Positions 42,641-51,507 of a stretch of 64,000 bases of DNA are shown one piece after another. Made by a program: the position numbers and the translations under genes. Each line of letters opens with the position of its first letter. Position 1 is the stretch's first letter. Location: contig NC_087069.1 of NCBI RefSeq assembly GCF_963678635.1, forward strand, positions 48,378,276-48,442,275, in the 5' to 3' direction. The notes beneath the pieces are model-generated. The model did not search any database, had not been told where the DNA came from, and was given only the letters and a program-made list of their open reading frames with translations. The stretch comes from Symsagittifera roscoffensis. Taxonomy: Eukaryota > Xenacoelomorpha > Acoela > Convolutidae.

Positions 42641-43720
42641 CCGAGATACTACTGAACTCTGAGGTGGTGTTGATGACGTTGCCTCTTCGGCCTCCATGGT
42701 CCCGCTGCTCCTCGAGCTGTCTCTAGAATCGTCCGTCGCTCTCAGGCGACTGGATAAAGTTCTTGAGTTAAAGAAAGGCGGATTTGGAGGTGGCCCGAAT
42801 GTGAATTGGGCCGTCTCCAGTAATTCTGCCTCCAACGCGCTTATGTGGCTTTGGAAGACATCATTCAACCATTCCATTCTCCTAGGCCTGTCATAGTGGA
42901 TCCCGTCTGAGAATGCATCGTCGGGGAAAACAGATTGATCCATCTGCTCGGCTACGTCCAGTAATCCAATGGGGAGGACACTCCTTTGATGTATTTGCCT
43001 GATTATTTCGTTCAGGTTTCGCACCTTCGTGTTCATCTTCATCGCGTGTTGGTCCGCCTTCATGTTGTAGGGAGTGGTACACACCGTGAGAATGGCAGGA
43101 TCCATTTGAATCCGCAGCTCCTCAAGGATGCAGCTCATCTTGTCATGTAGCTTCATTACCTTCCTGGACTCCCCCCTGGACACGTCATTCGTCCCGATCA
43201 TTGGAGTCACCGTGTACACTCTTGCCATCCCTAGCATCTCAAGTGTTGCCAACATCTGTGGCGTCGCAACTCCAGCGAAACTCAAGATCCCCGTTCGCCA
43301 ATGTGACTGAATCCGGGTCAGCACCCGCAGCAGGCTGTCCCCTACGATTAGGTGGACCGCCACCTCTGGCACACGTGGCTGCGTGAGGTATTCCACCCAA
43401 GCCGCGTCATGGAAGCAATCCCTCCTGACTCTTTGTGCCGTGCTCCAATCCATGCGATTGTGCCTGTGGTATCTGCATTCCGTGTTCTTCTTGTAGCTTG
43501 AGATTACCACACTCCTGATAGGTTGCTCCCTCCACGTCGGGGGTAGCTCCACTCTTCCTGGACTCTCACGATTCCTTAGTTGTAGCCTCTCGTTCAATTC
43601 TTTCAGACGTGACGAGCTTCCGCTCACCTGACTACCGCTCGGGGTTGAACTTGGGGTATACCCAGGCAGTGCGACGTCCACCAATGGACGTATCGTTTGT
43701 GTCTCTAGGCCTCTATCCAT
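42635..43720 (-). CDS. SGNH/GDSL-type hydrolase (361 aa), accessory protein 2
   Basis: An intact ATG-to-stop frame, the best-preserved accessory gene. Family: SGNH hydrolases (esterases/lipases/acetylhydrolases) with Ser-Gly-Asn-His catalytic residues. Visible blocks: VHLIVGDSLLRVL (block I, Ser nucleophile, about residue 128), a Gly in LSFAGVATPQML (block II), VTPMIGTNDVSRG (block III, Asn) and DAFSDGIHYDRPR (block V, Asp and His). The N-terminal 100 residues are Arg-rich and polar, and the C-terminus is Ser-rich and acidic. It starts 24 bp after the stop of accessory gene 1. Esterase domains are known in some retroelements (CR1-like non-LTR elements; GDSL genes in rotifer Terminons), but I know of none as standard in Ty3/Gypsy. 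Substrate unknown. Confidence 0.8.
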   Translation of the reverse strand: MDRGLETQTIRPLVDVALPGYTPSSTPSGSQVSGSSSRLKELNERLQLRNRESPGRVELPPTWREQPIRSVVISSYKKNTECRYHRHNRMDWSTAQRVRRDCFHDAAWVEYLTQPRVPEVAVHLIVGDSLLRVLTRIQSHWRTGILSFAGVATPQMLATLEMLGMARVYTVTPMIGTNDVSRGESRKVMKLHDKMSCILEELRIQMDPAILTVCTTPYNMKADQHAMKMNTKVRNLNEIIRQIHQRSVLPIGLLDVAEQMDQSVFPDDAFSDGIHYDRPRRMEWLNDVFQSHISALEAELLETAQFTFGPPPNPPFFNSRTLSSRLRATDDSRDSSRSSGTMEAEEATSSTPPQSSVVSRW

Positions 43721-43743
43721 ACCTCCAACCCCTCATTTATATG

Positions 43744-44550
43744 CTAATGAGCCGCGCGGTCAAGGTTAAATCGTCTCTTCGATCTGGGAGGTTCGTCCAC
43801 CTCCATACGCGACTCTGGCCTTGAGTCGGTAACCATTCGCTCCTTGGGCCTGGCTCCCTTCTGCATATCGAGCTCGCGTTGTCGTTGCTGGATTCTCTCA
43901 AGTCCGACTTCAGCTGTTCACAATTCGCCACATTCTCTCGCACCCTTTGTTCTTGTAGATGCTCAGCCTTCAAGTTCCCTCCGCGCTTGGTCCTTTTCGA
44001 CGACCGCTTGATCTCTCTCCAGATTTGCCTGATCTCTCTCAAGCTTCGCTTGATCCCGGTCGAGGTTCGATTTGTTCATCTCCCGCAGAGTCCTCTCAAT
44101 TTGTCTCTTCAGAGTACTGAGGTCCGGATACGCTTCTCCCGTTTGTTAGGCTCGCGTCATCGATGGCATCTTACTCGTGATCTGGCCCGTAGATCTTCCT
44201 GATTGTCTGATCGGTAGTGGGAACTCTCCTGCGCCATACTCGGTGTTGTTGCCCAAGACAGGGTTCCTTGCCAAATCGAATCGCCTTATTCCTCCATCCA
44301 CATTCCAGGACAGCCATCTGGTTTGCTCTTGGTTGGATATTCCATCAGTGGTGTAGCCGACCATTAGAACCATTTCTGTTGCAGACTCCCGGCATTCACC
44401 CTGTTCTTCCAATTGGAGGATGGCGTTCAGCATCACCGCCATTCTCTCATCCACTTGGGTTTAGTCCAGATCCCTCAGGCCTCTGTATTGCTCATCAAGT
44501 GTGGGTCTTTTCAGAGCCGATGGCATGGACTTCCAGAATCGATCTGCCAT
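43744..44550 (-). pseudogene. Accessory protein 1, coiled-coil protein (about 265 aa)
   Basis: ATG at 44550 (MADRFWKSMPSALKRP). The N-terminal 130 residues are globular-looking with SWNVDGGIRRFDL. From about 44130 there is a clear coiled coil built on repeated LERDQANLERDQA-type units, then a basic end with EVDEPPRSKRRFNLD before TAG at 43744. Two in-frame TAA stops (about 44462, 44150) and a frameshift near 43980 break it. This arrangement (globular domain, coiled coil, basic tail) is common in nucleic-acid-binding or trimerising ORF1-type proteins. Confidence 0.55.
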
Positions 44551-45061
44551 TTCTATAATTTCTAGATGATCTTGAGTATTAACCAAGTTGTGAATTACCT
44601 TGCAACTTGAGATCTACCTTGCAACTTGAGAACTAGCGTACCAACTTGAGAACTAGCGTACTAACTTGAGTACTCAAAGATTAACTTCTTGAAGCGTAGT
44701 TCAGCTTGTGTGTTCGTTCAAGAACTTATTTTCTTTCAATTGAGTGTAGTTGGGTAGTCAAATTGGGTACCAAATCAATCTGAAAGTAACACTTGATCTT
44801 TAGACTAACATGCTATGTTCCTAACCTAAACCCACCCGGCCACTATAGTTGAAACCTTTTCCTTTTCGTTCTACTAAAATAGTTCAATTGGAAATTTTCT
44901 AAAAGCATGCATATTCAATTTATGTTTTAGCACCATCAATCATTTAAAATTTAATTGTCATGCCAATCACCTTTATGATCCTTTTACCTGTTCTGCACCC
45001 CAATACCTAACTCGAGATCCCTTCATACCCAACTCGAGACCCCCATGTACCCGACTGAGGC
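44551..45061. other. Spacer between Gypsy pol and accessory block
   Basis: No coding frame seen. It contains the tandem repeat at 44598-44685. It is the natural place for a second promoter or splice acceptor if the accessory genes belong to the element, but no specific signal can be shown. Confidence 0.5.
44598..44685. repeat. Tandem repeat of about 21 bp, CAACTTGAGAACTAGCGTAC
   Basis: Four imperfect units of (C/T)(A/T)ACTTGAGAACTAGCGTAC, the first with ATCTACCTTG in place of the second half. Just upstream of the accessory block on its sense strand. Confidence 0.75.
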
Positions 45062-46008
45062 GATGCTCAAGTAGTATTTCTTGTGCACATGTACCATTAT
45101 CTCCGTTTCCGCGAAGACCACGTGTAGGATAGCGTATAATTCCCTTGGGCTCAACTTGCCCCTGTTTGGTCCTTGGCCGGCATTGAGACCTCCCTTATCC
45201 TTCTTTCAATCATGAAGTCTCGTAGTCTTGTTAGTGCCAACATCACGTGTTCAGGATCGATCGTGTTCCTGACATTGACCCTCGTCAATAGAAAGCACAG
45301 GTATTTGCCTGGGACTTGTGCTACTGATGGTGGAAGTGCAGCCATTCCTCCCAGCCCCGGTCTCTGACTAAACAAAAACTCCACGTTCTGGTACTCTCTC
45401 TTGAAGTCGGCCTCCAGTCTTGATTTGAAACTCATGTCCGCCGTGATACAGATTGCGCTAGTCCTGTCTGACAGAATGAAGTCACTATCGGTTATCAGGA
45501 TGTTTTCCGAGTATTCGTTTGGTATTTCAAACTTCGTTTTGAAATTCCGTCCTATGGTAGGCTCAGCCTCCTCCCCATCCAGTTCCAGTCCGCTCGTTTC
45601 TCTCACTTCCCTGAGTTTCTTTATCATTAAATTTTCGGTGTGGGTAAGTCCTACCCCCACTCCCCGGACAAAAATATTTATCGACGTCCCCGTCGATGAT
45701 GCTGGATCTGAATTATCTGGCGGAATGGCGAGCGGCTTGTCTGTTGCCGTACATCCGAAGAGGGGAGTTTCCGTTTTCAGGTGCTTTCCCGCTAATATGT
45801 CAACTTGTTGTATGCTTTGTTCTTCGTCGCTTCCGTTCTTGACACCGCGCATCCATTCTAATATCCTCAAGTTCGTATTCTCCCTCCTCTCTATCTCGCT
45901 CTGTTCCAAATCCGTCTCCCGCTCTGGTGTCGAGTAGTCTTTCTGTGGGTAGTGTTCATTATCATTGTATGATTTGCCATTCATCATCAGCTGCCAGTTC
46001 GCCCACAC
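45062..46008 (-). pseudogene. Macrodomain-like C-terminal part of Gypsy Pol (element 1)
   Basis: Follows the integrase frame by a probable frameshift near 45960. After a charged linker, residues from about 45520 down read FILSDRTSAICITADMSF, FKREYQNVEFLFSQRPG, VAQVPGKYLCFLLTR, HVMLALTRLRDFMIERRI and VSMPAKDQ. A shift near 45150 continues with PRELYAILHVVFAETEIMVHV. Order and pattern (beta strand ending CI.AD, FK, KYL..L.T., L..LR.F......VSMP, F.....I.V) follow macrodomains of the TARG1/OARD1 type, which bind or hydrolyse ADP-ribose. The Gly-rich loops that hold ADP-ribose are not conserved, so activity is doubtful. The same domain is in fragment 2. Confidence 0.6.
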
Positions 46009-47467
46009 TTAGTAGCTCTTTGCTTAGGTCATCGCGCTGTATCTTATCAATCAGGAAATCGTCTCCGTACCTGTTGTACCTCATGCCTGTCCGTTTGCAA
46101 TTGCCACTCCTTGTCCCCGCTGGTATTGATAAGTCTGGTTCTGTCCACTTTGTCACCTCGCCTTGCTCCGGATCGTTCCAGTCTTCTTCCACAAAAGATT
46201 CCGCTTCAGAGTCCGCTTCTATTTTTCCATTGTCATCCAAACTCAAGTTATCATTGCCATCATTTTTTTCTCTGGTGCCTCTTTCGTTCACTTCACATGC
46301 TGGCTCCACCAGTAGGTACTCAAGTCCCTCCATGTCCTTTGGTATACGCCAGTCCTCTGGGGACGGGACATGAGGCTTCAGATTTTCATAATGTGCTGCT
46401 CGCCCAGTACTCAAGCGGTAGAACCGTCCTTGTTGATGTACTTCCGTTATCATGAATGGTCCTCTCCACTTCTTGAGTAGTTTCTTTGTCGCTTTGGGCG
46501 GTATGACATTCTGGAAGACCCACACGTACTGGCCCACATCATATGGCTTCGCCTGTAATATATTTTCATCATCTTTCTTGCGCTGTCTCATTTGTGCTTG
46601 CGCAGTGTTCCTCCTGCATAGCTCGTTTAGTTCCTTCTGTCTCCTGATCGCTTCTTTCACGTAAGCTTGAGGCGACGTCCTCTTCCCTTCGTATTCCGGG
46701 TAAAAGAATATCAGAGGCATTGCTCTCTCCCTGCCCGTCAACATCATGAAAGGACTGATGCCCGTTGTTGAGTGTTGCGTACTGTTGTACGCCCCTACGC
46801 CTTCTGGCAGATATTTATCCCAGTCTGCCATGTATCTTGAGCAGTATACCCTCAGCATAGTCACCAACGTTCTATTCTGTCTCTCTACCAGCCCGTTGGT
46901 CTGAGGATGATAAGTCGTTGAGTGTGCTTCAGCAATGTGTGACCTCTTCATTAATTCTTTGGTCAAATCCCCCACAAAGGCCTTGCCGTTGTCTGACTGA
47001 AAAGTCATTGGACAGCCATACTTCGATGTCCAATGAGTTATCAAGTGGTCACAAGTCTCCTCTGCCGAGGCTGTTTGACATGGCACCGCTTCTGCCAACT
47101 TTGTGAAGTGGTCTATTATAACCAGTATCTGGTTATAACCCGACTCCGTCATGCAGATATTTTGATGGTCTATCTGCACCGCTTCATAAAATTCTGAGCT
47201 TTCAACCGACTTGAGTGGGAATTTCATCTTCCTTGGGTCTGTTACTTGCAGGCAAGCCAGGCATGCATTCACCCATCTCTCGCAAGCTTTCCTCAATCCT
47301 GGCCAATCGAACCTGTGAAGTATTCTTTGTTGCACCTTGTTTATCCCTTGGTGCCCCATCTGATCGTGCGATCTGAACAACACCTCTGTCTGATACAATT
47401 GTGGTAATATGATGAGGTTGTTCTTGTGTAATATCTTCTCCTCACCTTTTCTCTTGCATGCTACCAC
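45962..47467 (-). CDS. Ty3/Gypsy integrase (element 1)
   Basis: An uninterrupted frame of about 500 codons. The HHCC zinc-binding domain: His in RSHDQMGHQG, then CLACLQV with C-x2-C. The catalytic core has the D,D,E residues: Asp in AVQIDHQN, Asp in FQSDNGKAF, Glu in NGLVERQNRTL. A GPY/F module KWRGPFMITEV follows, and then an acidic tail. It inserts retrotransposon cDNA. In the intact element it would be released from Pol; here the upstream linker (48.6-47.47 kb) is broken, so this frame survives on its own. All catalytic residues are present. Confidence 0.93.
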   Translation of the reverse strand: MVACKRKGEEKILHKNNLIILPQLYQTEVLFRSHDQMGHQGINKVQQRILHRFDWPGLRKACERWVNACLACLQVTDPRKMKFPLKSVESSEFYEAVQIDHQNICMTESGYNQILVIIDHFTKLAEAVPCQTASAEETCDHLITHWTSKYGCPMTFQSDNGKAFVGDLTKELMKRSHIAEAHSTTYHPQTNGLVERQNRTLVTMLRVYCSRYMADWDKYLPEGVGAYNSTQHSTTGISPFMMLTGRERAMPLIFFYPEYEGKRTSPQAYVKEAIRRQKELNELCRRNTAQAQMRQRKKDDENILQAKPYDVGQYVWVFQNVIPPKATKKLLKKWRGPFMITEVHQQGRFYRLSTGRAAHYENLKPHVPSPEDWRIPKDMEGLEYLLVEPACEVNERGTREKNDGNDNLSLDDNGKIEADSEAESFVEEDWNDPEQGEVTKWTEPDLSIPAGTRSGNCKRTGMRYNRYGDDFLIDKIQRDDLSKELLSVGELAADDEWQIIQ

Positions 47468-47471
47468 CCCG

Positions 47472-48617
47472 TCAGCTGCGTGATAGAGTAAATCTTTTTT
47501 TTTCTTTGTAGAACTGGCTCAAGAACTTGTAGCTGTCTTCTTCGAGTTCCCCTATCTCCTTGGACCCCGTCCGGATCCATTTGGAGAGGTTACTTGTTAT
47601 CTTGTCATTCTTTTGGGCTCTTATCAGGTCCGACAGCCTGTATCTCGCCTTGACATGTTCCTTTAGTGCCATGCTCTGTCCATTCATTTCCCCAGGGTTG
47701 TGGATGTGATCATTCAGCTTCACGCATTTTATCGTCTTCACGATCTTCATATCATCTTCTGGCACCAAATTTGTTCTGACATTTGGGTTGCATGATAGTT
47801 CCCTGAATGGTTTCCTCGAAACTGCAATTCTTTCATGTTCTTCACCTCCTCGTACTTCTTGTACGTCCAAGTTGTACGTTCCTGAGGATGGATCTGTTTG
47901 TAGTTCCCTGTCGCGTTGTCTAATCTTCTCTTCCGCCAATATCATGCATAGATAGACTATCCTGATTGTCGCAGCTCTCATCCGAGTCCTCATCCCATAG
48001 TTCACACTCCCAGGACAAATTTCCTTCTTCAGTATCCTCTTCCTCCGTGGACGTTTCCCCGGACTCTTGACCTAGTCCCAGATATTCAGGTTCTTCATTG
48101 AACGCCACTTTCTTTTTCCTAACCGAGTCTGTTCAAGTATGTCGTCAGGGATTTTTTCAACCAGTGACTGCACGACTTCTTTCCCATCAGGGTTAGTCAC
48201 CTCCGAGGTGTTTTCATCACTGACTATCTCGCTCCTTCGCATTATTGTGACCTCCGGTTCCTCCTTACCTTCTTCTTGGATCACCGGTTTATCATCTGCT
48301 AGTTTCTCGAGTAACCTCATTAAGTCATCATCTATTTGTGCATCTCCAGTTTCTACCTGGTTAAGATCATAGCCTTTTGCCTTGAGCGTCTCCCTCACAA
48401 TCTTTGACTTGAGTATTATCCCTGTCGGCATCCCTCGGTTCTTCTTCAAGATTGTTTTCTCCGGAGGTTCTTTTGGTAATTCGGGGTGATCTTCTATTGG
48501 TTAGCCTGATTTGTCCAACCATCTCGTGAGTGGAGGACTGTCGTAGGTTTCCTTATCCATGAAGGAGAAGCCATCCTTGATTTCAGGTCTATCTGCCTCC
48601 CTCTGTTCTTGTCTCTC
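47472..48617 (-). pseudogene. Acidic linker between RNase H and integrase (element 1)
   Basis: Open stretches 48449-48072, 48108-47920 and 48005-47472 in shifting frames encode a Glu/Asp-rich, low-complexity segment with EESGETSTEEEDTEEGNL, then a helical part with ALKEHVKARYRLSDLIR leading to the integrase. About 380 residues is long for this position. It resembles no enzyme I know. Confidence 0.6.
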
Positions 48618-51290
48618 CTAGAACTCCGTCTTCTTACTCAAGCTGTCAGCGTTTTGATGTTTGTCTCGTGTTCTATGCTCGATTATCATGTTATACTCAT
48701 CCAGGCGAACTATCCACCTCCCAATGTAACTTTGGTCCATTGAGTACGTCTTCAGCCAGCTTAGTGCCCTGTTGTCGACTCGCAGCTTGAATGGCTCGCT
48801 GCCTAGGTATGCTCTATATTTCTCAACAAAGGTAACCACCGCGAACATCTCTGCTTTCGGTGCCCCGTACTTCATTTCCGTGTCAATTAAGACTTTGTTC
48901 CCGTACGCTATTGGTCTCAAGACTGTTTTCCCGTTCCATTCTTGTTCCTGATGGAGAATTCCAGAAATCGCTACTTCCGACGCATCCGTGTCCAGCACGT
49001 ACATCCCTTTCTCTGTTGGCATCCCTAGTACCGGTGCCTCGCAAAACTCTTTCTTTATTCTCTGGAATGACTCTTCTGCTGCGTTGTTCCACTTGAACTT
49101 CTTGCCCTTGTGTCTCATTAACTGTTGCATCGGGTATACCTTGTCTGCATAGCCTTTGATGAATTCTCAGTAGTAATTCGCAAAACCCAGGAAGCTCATC
49201 AATTGCTGTTCCGTTTTTGGCGATTTCCAAGTTAGAACTGCTTCTACTGCATCTGGATCTGGTCTGATGCCACGCCTGTCCACCACCCTGCCCAAGTATT
49301 TTATCGAATCCTTGAGTATTTCGCACTTTGACGGTTTACACTTTAGCCCCGACCTCTTCATACAAGCAAACACCTCATCAAAACTCTCAATGTGGTCTTT
49401 TATTGTGGGCGTCGCTATTACCACGTCATTCACAGAGCACATTACCAGATTGCCGTACTTCTTGGTCACACCTTTCAACGCGTGTGCCATCAACCGCTGA
49501 AATGTGGCGGTGGCATTGCAAAGACCAAACGGCATCCGTTTCCATTGGAACAGACCCAACTCGCAGGCGAACCCTGTCTTGTCCCTGTCCTGCTTCCTGA
49601 GTGGTACCTGCCAGAAGGCCGAACCTAAATCAAAAGTCGTAAAAAACTTTGCATCACCTAACTTCGAGAGGCTCTCATCAATCCTAGGTATGGGATAGGC
49701 ATCCTTCACCGTGACGGAGTTCAGGTATTGAAAGTCACAACAAAACCTCATATGGTCGCCTTTCTTTTTGGCCATCACTACTCCACACGCCCACGGTGAT
49801 TTGGATGGTTCTATCATATCATACTCTAGTAGCGTTTCGATCTCTTTTCTACACGCATCCGATTTGTGTGGGGTTATGCGCCTCGCCCCCTCCCTGTGCG
49901 GTACAGCATTCTCCTCAAGTTCTATTTCATGCTCACTAAAATTACAACACCCGATTTCTGCCTTATGTCTCGAAAAAACTTCCTCGTTCCGCTCTAATGC
50001 GTTCTTGATGGCTTCGAGCTTTTTGTCCGTTATCTTGCCTCTTAAATGTTCAATTTCCGGTAGGACCGGTTTATCACTCTGCATTTCATCTAGTGTGGGC
50101 CGTTCCGGAAAATTCGAACAACTCGATAGCCCATTGTCTGTCTCTGACTTAAATGATTTCACAAGACCTGATGAACCTTTTATTTTCTTCAATCGTCTCA
50201 AGATACAAACTTTGTCCCTATGATTGGGACAATCAACAACTTCATTTTGTTTTTGGTTTTCAGTCATTGCATATAGAGTTTTTACTGGTAAAGCATATCC
50301 CGGCTTCCTCCCCCTCTGTATCGTGATTGGTATGTCAAGAGTATTCAACAAGACACTGACGCAGAGACCGCTCTTCGTTATCGAGAAGGATCTTCCTAAA
50401 ACAGCAGCACTTTGACTATTTGGATTTGGGACTATGCATACCTGCTTGTTGTCACTTAGCTCATTGTAATTTTTTATTCGCGAGCTTACGATCGCCGCTT
50501 CGTTCGCCTTTAGCCTCACCCTCCTACTCAAGAATACCGGTGCTTTGTTCTCATTCGCCATTACTAAATTTACCGATTTAATTGCGTGCCTCCTATCCGG
50601 GTTGCGTATCCTGAACGTTGCGTTGTTTAGATCAATCGTTACGTCGAAGTTTCTGATGAAGTCTCTGCCTAAAATGAATTGGTCAGACTCATCTAGGTTT
50701 TCTACCACAAAAAAGCTCATCCACAGGTTGCGTTCCCCCAGATTTAGGGCTATTATTGGCGTTCTGCCCAGGACCCGCAGCGCCCCTTTGTTTGCAGCTG
50801 ACAACCGTATTCTCGAGTCTATCAAATCATTTTTGTTGAAGCCCATTCGCTCCCAAGTCTCAATTGGTATGACACTCAAGACCGCTCCCGTGTCAAGTAA
50901 CCCACGTAAGTGAGTCTTCTTGCCACTTATGTCGAGCACATGTGCTGATACATCTGCCTCTGTCCCGATGTGCATCGCATCTTCCTCGAACATGGCGCAG
51001 TGTCCAATCGATCTCACTTTCAACTCTTCTTTTCCTACGTAGATCTGCCCTACTAGATCTTCATCACATGTTATCATTGTTTTCGTATAGATGTTGATCC
51101 CATCTATATTTAGCATCACCTCATGCGGACCATAAGCTTCTGTGTACCTGTTATCAACTCGGGCTGACTTGCTACCCCCTCTTGTGAGTAGTGCCCTCAA
51201 TGCTCTAGAAGTCGTTTGTGGGCTTATACCACTCAAGTAATCTGCGTACACATCAATGTGCATGATTGTCTGGTCGCTGGGTTCGCTCAA
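48618..51290 (-). pseudogene. Gypsy Pol: protease, reverse transcriptase, RNase H (element 1)
   Basis: The aspartic protease has LLDTGAVLSVIP (about 50890). Reverse transcriptase runs from about 49990 with AYPIPRIDESL, FDLGSAFWQVPL and MPFGLCNATATFQRLM. The active-site box reads SVNDVVIAT where Y(V/I)DD is expected (about 49430), so one catalytic Asp is Asn. RNase H starts near 49000 with YVLDTDASEVAISGIL and ends DKHQNADSLSKK. One in-frame TGA (49167-49169) interrupts the RT/RNase H connection at ANYY-stop-EFIKGY. It copies element RNA into DNA, but this copy cannot be active. A frameshift at about 51295 separates it from the upstream frame. Confidence 0.93.
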
Positions 51291-51507
51291 GTTTCTCGTT
51301 TCTCATGGCCGCCCACGGTGATTTTTGACATTATTCTAGCTCCGATCTTCGTTATGCCGAATGGCTTCCCCGTCACCATTTTTACAGTGTTGCGGTTTCC
51401 ACTTTTTATCGACCCCGCTATAGCCTCTGGTATTGACTGCGAGCAACCTAATGCCTCGTTCATTTTCTGTCTTTCGATCTCTTGCTCTAGTCGTTGTTAT
51501 ACTTCTT

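Noticed and set aside
36151..44550. Reading the accessory block as an integrated RNA virus
   Set aside because: Compact gene order suggested it, but no RNA polymerase, helicase or clear nucleoprotein was recognised, so no virus group can be supported.
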